Assembly (NCBI GenBank): GCA_030620115.1
Contig: JAUXFG010000030.1
Location: 1-33,766, forward strand
Length of the DNA: 33,766 nucleotides
Reading direction: 5' to 3'
From: Candidatus Fermentibacterota bacterium
GTDB taxonomy: Bacteria > JAFGKV01
Below, piece by piece: positions 17,949-26,785 of the stretch (positions are counted from its first letter, which is position 1; every line of letters starts with the position of its first letter). The notes under the pieces are model-generated. The model was not told where the DNA came from. It saw nothing but the letters and a program-made list of their open reading frames with translations, and ran no database searches. Position numbers and translations under genes: made by a program.

Positions 17949-20248
17949 TCACCACAATTGACAGTGGCAGGCTGATGATCAGTGTGATCATACCCGCATA
18001 CAATGCAGAATCAACTTTAGGTGAAACCTTGTTTGCCCTTCAGCATCAATCACTTTCTCGGTCCTCATACGAGATCATCGTGGTGGACGATGGATCTGAT
18101 GACGATACGGCCAACATTGCCCGGGCTTCGGCTGACAGAGCGATCACCCAGGAACATGCCGGCCCCGCCGCGGCCCGGAACAAGGGTGCGGAAATAGCCC
18201 AGGGCGGCATCCTTGTTTTCACCGACAGCGATTGCGTGCCATTTCCCGACTGGTTGGAGAAGCTGTGCGCCTCCTTCTCCGATGATGAGGTGGTGGCAGT
18301 CAAAGGCGCATATCATACACGACAGCGAGGTCTCGTGGCTCGTTTTGCCCAGGTCGAATTCGAGGAACGCTACACCAAGCTGAGCAAATATCACCGCATC
18401 GATTTTGTCGACAGCTATTCGGCCGCTATACGGCGACCAGCTTTTCTCGATGTGGGTGGTTTCGATGTGCGTTTCCCCAAGGCCAACAACGAGGATGTGG
18501 ATCTCTCCTACAAACTTGCCGCACGGGGCTCCCTCATGCAGTTCGCCCCAACTGCCAAGGTCTCTCACCAGCATCCCGATTCGCTGAAACGGTATCTCAG
18601 AACGAAGTTTTTCAGGGCCTACTGGCGGGCCATGGTTTACCGCCGACACCCGGCCAAGCTTTTCGCCGACAGCTATACACCGCAGCTCCTCAAGCTCCAG
18701 ATTGTATTGGCGCCTCTTCTGCTTGTGTTCCTCTTCTTTGGTTTCTGCCACATTGTCCCGTTTTGGACCACACTTGCCATGCTTGCTCTATTCGCGGCGT
18801 GTGCTTTCCCATTGGGAAAAGCAGCCGGCGAGTTTGATCGCGGAGTGCTTCCCCTGGTGCTTCCCCTTACCTTCGTGCGGGCATTCGCCCTTGCCGCGGG
18901 AGCCATTATAGGAGGGCTTTCACATCGGCGGCGCGACTTGCTCATACCGCTGCTGCTGCTTCTGGCCGATAGCTTGGCACTGATTTCTTCGCTCCTGGGC
19001 GCGTTCTATCTGCGTTCAAGCCTTCTTCGAGTCGTCTTCACTCCCTTTGCGCATGATCTCAGTATCTATCTGCGGCCGTTCCCCATCGTTCTTCTCCTCT
19101 GGCTGGGGAGTTTCGCCTACCTCAATCTTTATGCCGTGCGAGTGCATACTACCCCATTTGTCGAGTTCCTCGGCGTGCTCAAGGGATCGGTCCTCTCACT
19201 GCTGGTCATCATGTCGTTGTCCTTTCTGGCCAAATTCGATTATAGCAGATTCCTGGTCATCGTATTCTTCGTTCTGGTGGTCCCCTTCACTGCCATGTTT
19301 CGATCCCTTGTGCGTACCGTCCAGAAGAAGCTGCTTCGAGAAGGGTATCGCACGATTCGATGTCTTGTGGTAGGAACAGGTGAGACCGCCCAGACGCTCT
19401 TGAACAAGATGCTTCTCTATCCTGCTCTTGGCTATAAACCCATTGGCCTAGTCAGCTCGAGCCCGCCTGATGAAAAAAAGGAGCTTCCGGTCCCCTGGGT
19501 TGGCAAGAATGACGATGTTCCTTCAGTGGCCAACCGATATGGAATCGACGAAGTATTCCTGGCGGACCCATCACTCTCCCCTATCGAAACCATGGCTCTG
19601 GCCCTGGCATGTGATTCAGTGGGGGCCTCCTGCAAGGTTCTCTCCGGTTTCTCACCCATAATCGCCGGAAAAGACGGCGCCGCATCCCTCTCCAACCTCC
19701 CCATGGTGGATCTGAGTCGTGCCCGATTCGGACCCCTGCAGGCATTGACTAAACGAAGCATGGATCTTGTGCTCTCCTCCCTCACTCTCGTCGTCATGGG
19801 CCCACTATTCATGGTGCTTTTGCTCCTCCAGTGGGCACGACGCATTCGACCACTACTCACGATGGAAGAGCGTGTTGGGCGCAGTGGGCATCTTTTCAGA
19901 ACCTCGAAACTCACTACCTCGTCCAAACCTTCGATCATTGACAGGTTGATACAACGTAGCGGGATTGATAGTTTGCCGAGACTTCTCGTCGTGGCTCGGG
20001 GTGAGATGAGCCTTGTGGGCCCGCGGGGTGAGCCGCCGCGAGATGTTGCTGAGAATCCCCCATGGGAGCGGCTATTCCTGGAGGTGAAACCTGGGCTCAC
20101 CGGCCTTTGGCTCGTAGGACGAACAGGAGAGATACCAGGAGCTACGGACGAGGAGTACGACTTCTACTATCTGAGAAATCGATCACTCCTGTTGGATCTT
20201 GTACTACTAATTCGAACCCTGCCGGCCCTCTGGCGAACAGGAAGATAG
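17945..20248 (+). CDS. GT2 glycosyltransferase fused to a TM + CoA_binding_3 + Bac_transf (polyprenyl-phosphate phosphoglycosyltransferase-like) domain
   Basis: N-terminal MISVIIPAYNAESTLGETLFAL...IVVDDGSDD...FTDSDCVPFPDWLE; middle CLVVGTGETAQTLLNKM; C-terminal KRSMDLVLSSL...GEMSLVGPRG...VKPGLTG. Confidence 0.88.
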   Translation: MITTIDSGRLMISVIIPAYNAESTLGETLFALQHQSLSRSSYEIIVVDDGSDDDTANIARASADRAITQEHAGPAAARNKGAEIAQGGILVFTDSDCVPFPDWLEKLCASFSDDEVVAVKGAYHTRQRGLVARFAQVEFEERYTKLSKYHRIDFVDSYSAAIRRPAFLDVGGFDVRFPKANNEDVDLSYKLAARGSLMQFAPTAKVSHQHPDSLKRYLRTKFFRAYWRAMVYRRHPAKLFADSYTPQLLKLQIVLAPLLLVFLFFGFCHIVPFWTTLAMLALFAACAFPLGKAAGEFDRGVLPLVLPLTFVRAFALAAGAIIGGLSHRRRDLLIPLLLLLADSLALISSLLGAFYLRSSLLRVVFTPFAHDLSIYLRPFPIVLLLWLGSFAYLNLYAVRVHTTPFVEFLGVLKGSVLSLLVIMSLSFLAKFDYSRFLVIVFFVLVVPFTAMFRSLVRTVQKKLLREGYRTIRCLVVGTGETAQTLLNKMLLYPALGYKPIGLVSSSPPDEKKELPVPWVGKNDDVPSVANRYGIDEVFLADPSLSPIETMALALACDSVGASCKVLSGFSPIIAGKDGAASLSNLPMVDLSRARFGPLQALTKRSMDLVLSSLTLVVMGPLFMVLLLLQWARRIRPLLTMEERVGRSGHLFRTSKLTTSSKPSIIDRLIQRSGIDSLPRLLVVARGEMSLVGPRGEPPRDVAENPPWERLFLEVKPGLTGLWLVGRTGEIPGATDEEYDFYYLRNRSLLLDLVLLIRTLPALWRTGR

Positions 20249-20250
20249 CC

Positions 20251-21906
20251 ATGCGTAAAGCACACGAACCAGGCACCATCCAAGAAGCGCTGAAGGTCAG
20301 AACAGAGAAGTGGCCTGACCGGCCCGCTCTCATCTGGGAGAGCGAAATCCTGACGTGGGCTGATCTCTTTTCGGAAGCCCAAGGTCTGGCAATGGCCCTG
20401 CTGAGCTCAGACATCACCCCAGGCACAAAGGTTGCAACATGGGGGAGCTCCGCTCCACTGCATGTGGTCAGTCTCCTCGCCTGTGGCCTCATCGAAAGCC
20501 TTCATGTGCCGTTCAATCCCAGGTGGCCCGCTCGATTCCTCCAGGATCAGCTATCCGGAGTAGCGCTGGTCATCACCGACGGTCGCCTTCCGGCCTTGCA
20601 TCCGGTCCGCGGGATGCGGACGCTTTCCTGGAGACTTGGCGCACACACGGCGCCCGTCTCAGAAAGACCATTCTCTTCCGAGGTGGCGCCCCATACTCCT
20701 GTGACTGTGGACTTCAGCCGAGGCAGTCCGGGTTCGGCTCCCAGGGGATGCTTGCTGACGCATAGAATGATCCTGACCAATGCCTTGGGCACTGCAAAGG
20801 CCATGGAACTCCAGCGAGGGGAACGCGTGGCGTTTCTGCTCCCTGGATGGCAACACCCCCACGAACTCATCGGCAAGGGGCTGGCCGCAGGAAGCGTAGG
20901 CTTGGTTCTCGATTTCCCCTATCCTCGAGCCGCGCTCTCCGCACTCAATGTCCATCACCCGAATTGGGTCGTCACTTCCCCCCGTGTGATGGATGGTCTG
21001 CTCCCATTCGGAGATCGAATGAAGTCCGCCTTCCGGAGTACAAAGAAATTGCTCCTGGTCGGTGATTATCCCTGCCCGAATCTGGTGTCAGAGGTGATAT
21101 CCATCGCGGCGGTGGAAGTGTTCAACGGCTGGGCTTCGGCGGAAACCAGCGGCGTCGCGCTCCTGGGAAGAATCGATCCAAAAACATCGGACAGGATCGG
21201 CTTCCCCTGCCCCGGATACGAGGCCTCCATCAAGTCCGCTACTGGTTCGAAAGAGGGTGAGCTCCTGCTGCGGGGTGAAGGGGTCGCGCTCAGTTACGCC
21301 GACAAGACTTCTGTCACTGGCACAGAGGGGTGGTTCGCTACCGGTGATGTCGTCCGATTGGCCAAGGACAATGGCCTACGTCTTCTCGGCCGCCCCGGCG
21401 AGGCCTGGTTGCGCGCAGGGAGAAGAGTGCCCCTTCGCCATATCGAATCGAGTCTTTCACGGGTTCCTGGAGTGCGGGAAACAGCAGCCTTGCTCGGCGA
21501 GGAGGGCTCGGGCGAGGTCTCGATCTATATTGAAGCCGGGGAGAGCCCTCTCTCCATGTCCGCGCTGGCGAGGCGTCTTTCCCAGCTTTTTGGCGCCATG
21601 GAGCAGCCCGATGTGAAGCTACTGCCTGCGCTTCCGAGACAGACAGATGGCAGGATAGACAAGGCCGTCCTCGCCCGAGGCGCCGACACGGAGCTCGATA
21701 TCGAAGGCCTCGATCGAGCCATACTGGCATTGATCAATCGTCGGGCCACATTCGCATCGCGACGATCCAAGACCGAGACCAGCCCTCTCTCGGCGGATGA
21801 GGCTATTATCACCAGGGTGATTGGGCACAATGCCGGCCCCTTATACGATGATTCTGTAGAGGAGATCTTCCGGTGCATTCTCGACCACTGCAAGAGAACA
21901 CGATGA
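20251..21906 (+). CDS. AMP-binding (ANL superfamily acyl/aryl ligase-like) protein fused to a C-terminal AroQ-type chorismate mutase-like domain
   Basis: ANL-like WFATGDVVRL, GRPGEAWLRAGRRVPLRHIE, LPRQTDGRIDKAVL; C-terminal IEGLDRAILALINRRATFASRRSKTETSPLSADEAIITRVIGHNAGPLYDDSVEEIFRCILDHCK resembles AroQ. Start set at ATG 20251, after the upstream stop. Confidence 0.8.
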   Translation: MRKAHEPGTIQEALKVRTEKWPDRPALIWESEILTWADLFSEAQGLAMALLSSDITPGTKVATWGSSAPLHVVSLLACGLIESLHVPFNPRWPARFLQDQLSGVALVITDGRLPALHPVRGMRTLSWRLGAHTAPVSERPFSSEVAPHTPVTVDFSRGSPGSAPRGCLLTHRMILTNALGTAKAMELQRGERVAFLLPGWQHPHELIGKGLAAGSVGLVLDFPYPRAALSALNVHHPNWVVTSPRVMDGLLPFGDRMKSAFRSTKKLLLVGDYPCPNLVSEVISIAAVEVFNGWASAETSGVALLGRIDPKTSDRIGFPCPGYEASIKSATGSKEGELLLRGEGVALSYADKTSVTGTEGWFATGDVVRLAKDNGLRLLGRPGEAWLRAGRRVPLRHIESSLSRVPGVRETAALLGEEGSGEVSIYIEAGESPLSMSALARRLSQLFGAMEQPDVKLLPALPRQTDGRIDKAVLARGADTELDIEGLDRAILALINRRATFASRRSKTETSPLSADEAIITRVIGHNAGPLYDDSVEEIFRCILDHCKRTR

Positions 21907-22691
21907 GTTGCGGCTCAATCCTGCAGACAATGCGGTCTTCCTTCCGCATCCATGGCGACGATCCGATTATCATTGCGGGACCGTGCGCGGTGGAGAACGA
22001 GGAGATGTTCGCGGAGACCGCCGCCTTGCTTGCCGAGCTTGGAGTGAGGCTCATGAGGGCCGCAGTGTTCAAGCCACGGACATCGCCTTTCAGCTTCCAA
22101 GGCATTGGAGAAGAAGGGCTGGAGTTTATCAGTGAGATAGCGACCAAATACGACCTATCCCTGGTGAGCGAAGCCATGGAGGCCTCACATATTGACCTTC
22201 TTGCTGACAGAGTCGCGGTCATACAGATCGGTACAAGGAACATGCACAACTATGCTCTCCTGAAACGGGTAGGGGCCCAACAACTGCCGGTCCTCTTGAA
22301 GCGGGGCTTCATGGCGGACAGCAAGGAGTTCTTTCTTGCCGCCGAGTATATCCGGAAAGAGGGCAATGACAAGGTCATCCTCTGTGAACGCGGCATTCGA
22401 ACCTTCGAAAGCTCCACGCGCAATACCCTTGACCTCAATATCGTCCCCGTCACCCATCTCACCACGGATCTACCGATTATCGTGGACCCATCCCATGGCA
22501 CCGGACGCGCCGACGCCGTCATCCCAATGGCCAGAGCCGCCATTGCTGCCGGCGCTGATGGAGTCATGGTGGAGGTCCACCCCCATCCCGCCAAGGCCCT
22601 CTCCGACGGCCTCCAATCCTTAGACTTCCAGGGCTTCAGGACCTTGATCCATCAGATCCGCGAGATCTACGCCACAGTGCGACGGCTGTAG
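21903..22691 (+). CDS. aroF: 3-deoxy-7-phosphoheptulonate (DAHP) synthase, type I-beta
   Basis: IIIAGPCAVENEEMFAETA, AAVFKPRTSPFSFQGIGEEGL, IGTRNMHNYALLK, VDPSHGTGR; ATGA overlap with ligase-CM gene. Confidence 0.93.
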   Translation: MSCGSILQTMRSSFRIHGDDPIIIAGPCAVENEEMFAETAALLAELGVRLMRAAVFKPRTSPFSFQGIGEEGLEFISEIATKYDLSLVSEAMEASHIDLLADRVAVIQIGTRNMHNYALLKRVGAQQLPVLLKRGFMADSKEFFLAAEYIRKEGNDKVILCERGIRTFESSTRNTLDLNIVPVTHLTTDLPIIVDPSHGTGRADAVIPMARAAIAAGADGVMVEVHPHPAKALSDGLQSLDFQGFRTLIHQIREIYATVRRL

Positions 22692-22822
22692 AAGGGGTGA
22701 AATAGCCGAGCCGAACCGAACTGATTAAGTTTATGCGCAGGAACTTAAATAGTTCTCTGCGTGACGATGCTGTTGCCTCTTCAGCCATCGGACTGATAGA
22801 TCGAGATAGGTGTTAGGATATT

Positions 22823-23091
22823 CGTAACCGTTCACAGGTTCAGGGTTCACCGTTCAAGGTTGCCTGAAGTCAGCTCTCACTGCCTTCTTGATCTAACGCC
22901 ACGCAAAGCTCACTCTGGACTACGGTGTGAAACCGTTTCGGTTTGCCGAAGAAGACAGACAGATTCCCCGCTTGCCCCCAAAACGAATCCTTCTACTCTC
23001 CTGCCTTCTCCACTCACAGCCTACGGATCAACGACTCGAACTCCCGGTAAACTCTGAACCTCTGAACCTTTGAACCCGGTGAACGGTTACG
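22823..23091. repeat. 269-bp MITE-like element with TIR CGTAACCGTTCAC(A/C)GGTTCA
   Basis: cgtaaccgttcacaggttcagggttcacc ... ctgaacctttgaacccggtgaacggttacg. Confidence 0.7.
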
Positions 23092-23096
23092 GAAAC

Positions 23097-24206
23097 TCAG
23101 TGCAGGAAAAGGCTCTCCAGGGCTTGTTCCAGATCGGGAAGGGGAGGATCTTCATAGACGATGGACTGACCGATCCGTACGGGGAGAATGACGACCTTGT
23201 GTTCCTCCTGATGTTTCTTGTCAGCTTCCATGGCGGCGAATGCTTTGTCCATCGGAGCGGCAGCGATGGATCGGGGAAGCCCCAATCGGGACAGTAGATC
23301 GAGGAGCTGGTGTTCGAGGCTTTGGTCCGCCATTCCCAGGGCCACCGAGAGCCGGGTGGCGGCTACCAGGCCTAACGCCACGGCCTGGCCATGCTCCAGC
23401 TGGTATCCCGCTCCCTCCAGGGCATGGGCAAATGTATGCCCGAGGTTCAGGTGTCGCCTCCTGCCTTTGTCTCGTTCATCGAATGCTACGTACTCGGCCT
23501 TCAGTGAGATAGCTCGACGAACGAGTCTCTTTAGAACAGCGCTGTCACGGGCACGGATGAGTTTGGAAGAGTTCCAAAGCAAGTCCCACGTATACTCATC
23601 CATCCCCAGCCCATACTTTACCAGCTCACCCAGTCCCGATTGGAAATGTGTGGACGTGAGCGAGCTCAGCCACGGAATCGCACAGAATACCCCGACAGGT
23701 TGATGGAAGGCGCCCACCATGTTCTTGAGACCGCCCATGTTGACCCCCACCTTCCCACCAATGGCTGAATCGACTTGCGCCAGCAGTGTCGTGGGCAAAA
23801 CCACCCATGGCGTGCCACGATGCCAAATAGCCGCGGCAAATCCTGCGAGATCACCAAGACTCCCGCCGCCCGCAGCCACCACAAGTCCATCACGTCTCAA
23901 CCGGACATCGGCCATCTTACGGAGAACAGGTTTCAACCCACCCATGCCCTTCAGTTGCTCCCCTGCCGAAAGCTCCATAGAAGACAGTGTACCAGGGCAG
24001 GCATCGGCGATCTCGGAAATGATGTCCTGCTTCAGGGCCAGAGGAAGCTCCGCATCAAGGCAGAGCAGCACATTGCCTGTACTAGCCAATAGAGCCGGTA
24101 CTCCTCGAGCCCACCCATGATCGAGCGTCTCGGCGATGGTTACTCGATACGATTGTGACTCACGACGCCTCACCACCACATCGAATGATTCCATGGTCAT
24201 CTTCAA
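23097..24206 (-). CDS. aroB: 3-dehydroquinate synthase
   Basis: VVAAGGGSLGDLAGFAAAIWHRGTPWVVLPTTLLAQVDSAIGGKVGVN; HLNLGHTFAHALE. Confidence 0.95.
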   Translation of the reverse strand: MKMTMESFDVVVRRRESQSYRVTIAETLDHGWARGVPALLASTGNVLLCLDAELPLALKQDIISEIADACPGTLSSMELSAGEQLKGMGGLKPVLRKMADVRLRRDGLVVAAGGGSLGDLAGFAAAIWHRGTPWVVLPTTLLAQVDSAIGGKVGVNMGGLKNMVGAFHQPVGVFCAIPWLSSLTSTHFQSGLGELVKYGLGMDEYTWDLLWNSSKLIRARDSAVLKRLVRRAISLKAEYVAFDERDKGRRRHLNLGHTFAHALEGAGYQLEHGQAVALGLVAATRLSVALGMADQSLEHQLLDLLSRLGLPRSIAAAPMDKAFAAMEADKKHQEEHKVVILPVRIGQSIVYEDPPLPDLEQALESLFLH

Positions 24207-26377
24207 TAGTTCCGACGACGCAATCCTCTCGATCCAATCGTTCCGCTCTGATGCTTTCCCCGCCCCCCTGATTCCCTGGAGAAATGCCGATTCTGAAGCC
24301 GAGTCACTACCGGATCATCTAAGGAGAGAACATAGCTGGGGCCGGATTCAGTGACGATTTGACGTTCGCGTTTCAGGAGCCGTTCCTTCTGGAGGATTGT
24401 CAACCAAAGAGCTGCCTCCTCCTGGTTTCTCAGTCTCGCGCGCTGCACCATCGCTTGCCGTATCCTGGCCTCACCCATGGGCTGCCCCATGGGCGCCATC
24501 TGTCGCAGCAGGCCTATGATTCGATCCTTCCTCGAGAGAGTCTGCCGTACGAACCTCGAATCCTCATTGAGGGAAATGCCGCCTTTCTGATGGCCTGGAG
24601 CCTCGGGCCCCTGGCGTCCCGATATGAAATCCCCCTGTCGCACGCCCTCTCGAACTGCGGCTTCGATGACCCGCTCCGCAAGTCCGGCGAGTTGCCGCCT
24701 GATTGCTGAGTGGGGAACCCATTGCTTCTTGCCATGACGAACCGTATAGTTGTCCATGACGACAATGAGGTGTTCCCGCAGCGTGCCGCTGCTTCTCGCG
24801 CGGGGAGGGGCTTTCGTGGATTGTGGCCGGCGTGGTTTCTCCACTCGCGCTCGTCTCTCTTGTTCTGGTGCCGAAGCCGAGGCGGGCTGGATAGGGCAGA
24901 ATGCGATACTCGTGACCGGGTTGCTCCCCAATGCAGGGTCAGCGCCCTTGAAACGAAGGAGGATTCCCTCATCAACAAGAAAACCGATCCAGCAACGAAG
25001 TGAGTTCTTATCGACTCGCCCCGAATCACCAAGCAATTCATTCGAAAGGAGACGGTCCATGAGAGGCGCCAAAGGTACTCCTTCCCCCTGCCCAGGGTCT
25101 TCACCAAGCTCATGCAAGAGGGCCTGAAGGAGATCTCTGATCAGAAGGACTTCCGGGTGATTCTGGTTGAGGGCAAAAAGCATATCCCGGCCACTGGCCT
25201 TCTCCTGACACAGCAGGAGTTCGTGATTCACTGCAAGTGATATGATAAGCTTTGTCTGTGCTGGGTTCTTGGCATACATCGCTCCCCGACTCAACGCCGA
25301 AGAAAGCACAGATCCGGCAATACATTCCGTCCCACTTGCGGAGAGCAACCTGTCCATGAAAAGACCAACGCGCGACCAGAGACCAGGAAGCAACGGAGAC
25401 TGATGCCCAGCCTCTTCTGATCCTTGCGTGACTTCCTTTTTCAAGGTGAGAACATCCTCAATGGGCTGCCATGATACCCATGGCATATTCTCGGGCTCAC
25501 GGCGCGACCATATGTATGTTTCCCGTGCAAAGCCCAGCGGGGATTCCAAGAAATCCGGGTAGGTGAATGCGTCCCCCACCAACACGGCGGTGTCAAGCAG
25601 TCCTCTCTGATCCCAGAATGTTTCCAGTGTCCTGAAAAGATTGGCCCGTGCGGCCCGGTCATCTGGTGATGCGGCATCAAGAGTCTTGTAGCCGGCATTC
25701 CTGCATAGCCGTTCAGTCTCATGGGTCACCGGGTTTCCCTCTCTATCGCGGAGCACGGGCAATCGGTGCCAATCGGCAAAAGCGATCCTCTGCGTCACGG
25801 CTCCCAAACGATGTACGGCCTTGTCAGTCCGTTCGAGAATAGTTTCCACATCCTCCGCCCAAGGCTTCTCCCACACTGCCTCCATCAGGCCGCCAAAATC
25901 CACGACGATGGTGCTTCCGGATTGCCTGAGCTGCAGGAGTCTTTCCACAGAATCCACGCGGTCCCACCCCTCCACTGAATCGGATCCATCGGTCATGCCG
26001 CGCCACACTGCAATTTCGCTGGCATACTCCCGGAGCTGTGCAGTCGTTTCCAAGAAATCGTTATTCCCGGAGACAAGAACCATGGTGAGATCGCTGGAAG
26101 CTCGGGATTCGTTGGATAGTGAGCTCAAGAACTGAGCCCACCCGGAAGACGATGTGAGTGAATCCGCACATCTGAATCCCTCAAACATGAACGACTCGGC
26201 CAAAGAAGCAGGATGATCCATCCAGTTCGCGTGAACCCATCTCCCTCCCCGAACACCCAAACCAAACGCGGCTTGGTCAAGGCCCTGCGATAGAAGTGAA
26301 GGCGTGAGCGGGTAGCCTTTGCGGGCCATGTAGCTCTTCAACCACTCGAAATCAATATGGAGAACCACTCGCTTCAT
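24203..26377 (-). CDS. Tandem NYN-like (PIN-fold) domain protein with C-terminal winged-helix-like region
   Basis: First: VVLHIDFEWLKSYM...LTMVLVSGNNDFLETTAQLREYASEIAVWRG; second: TIVVDFGGLMEAVW...RIAFADWHRLPVL...DTAVLVGDAFTYPDFLE; ATGA-type overlap with aroB. Confidence 0.65.
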   Translation of the reverse strand: MKRVVLHIDFEWLKSYMARKGYPLTPSLLSQGLDQAAFGLGVRGGRWVHANWMDHPASLAESFMFEGFRCADSLTSSSGWAQFLSSLSNESRASSDLTMVLVSGNNDFLETTAQLREYASEIAVWRGMTDGSDSVEGWDRVDSVERLLQLRQSGSTIVVDFGGLMEAVWEKPWAEDVETILERTDKAVHRLGAVTQRIAFADWHRLPVLRDREGNPVTHETERLCRNAGYKTLDAASPDDRAARANLFRTLETFWDQRGLLDTAVLVGDAFTYPDFLESPLGFARETYIWSRREPENMPWVSWQPIEDVLTLKKEVTQGSEEAGHQSPLLPGLWSRVGLFMDRLLSASGTECIAGSVLSSALSRGAMYAKNPAQTKLIISLAVNHELLLCQEKASGRDMLFALNQNHPEVLLIRDLLQALLHELGEDPGQGEGVPLAPLMDRLLSNELLGDSGRVDKNSLRCWIGFLVDEGILLRFKGADPALGSNPVTSIAFCPIQPASASAPEQERRARVEKPRRPQSTKAPPRARSSGTLREHLIVVMDNYTVRHGKKQWVPHSAIRRQLAGLAERVIEAAVREGVRQGDFISGRQGPEAPGHQKGGISLNEDSRFVRQTLSRKDRIIGLLRQMAPMGQPMGEARIRQAMVQRARLRNQEEAALWLTILQKERLLKRERQIVTESGPSYVLSLDDPVVTRLQNRHFSRESGGRGKHQSGTIGSRGLRRRNY

Positions 26378-26540
26378 GCTCAGGGACCCCCTACAACCGT
26401 TGATCGGATGTTCTTTCTCATCCGCCGTTTCTCACTGATTCACCCCCATGGTTTTCGTCTTCACCGAACAAGCGGCCGAGCACCGATGGCGAGAAGAGAT
26501 ATCAGAATCTTCATCCTTTCCATCCCCATACTTCCCCACC

Positions 26541-26642
26541 GGGATTCTTCGGTCGCTCTGCTCCCTCAGAATGACAGGTCTCTTCACGTCCAATGCCAAC
26601 CACCACTGTCATTCTGAGCGACTGTAAGAAGCGAAGAATCTC
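26541..26642. repeat. Inverted pair of dispersed repeat GTCATTCTGAGCGA...GAAGCGAAGAATC
   Basis: gggattcttcggtcgctctgctccctcagaatgacagg and tgtcattctgagcgactgtaagaagcgaagaatctc. Confidence 0.65.
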
Positions 26643-26785
26643 TCTTCACTCCCGCATTCCCGCATTCCCGCATTTCGAGATTCTTCCCATTCTATCACGT
26701 CAATGCCCCCATTTGCGAAGCAAAGGCAAGGGTCGTATGAAGCCGGGCTCGAGCAGCTACTCGTCCACTCTGTGATCAAGCTTGA

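Noticed and set aside
19432-20100. 222-aa minus-strand ORF
   Set aside because: Antisense to the Bac_transf domain; Ser/Arg-rich shadow translation.
4913-23091. Possible CRISPR array from recurring GTTCA/TGAAC units
   Set aside because: Units are 7-8 bp with no 25-40 bp spacers and no cas genes.
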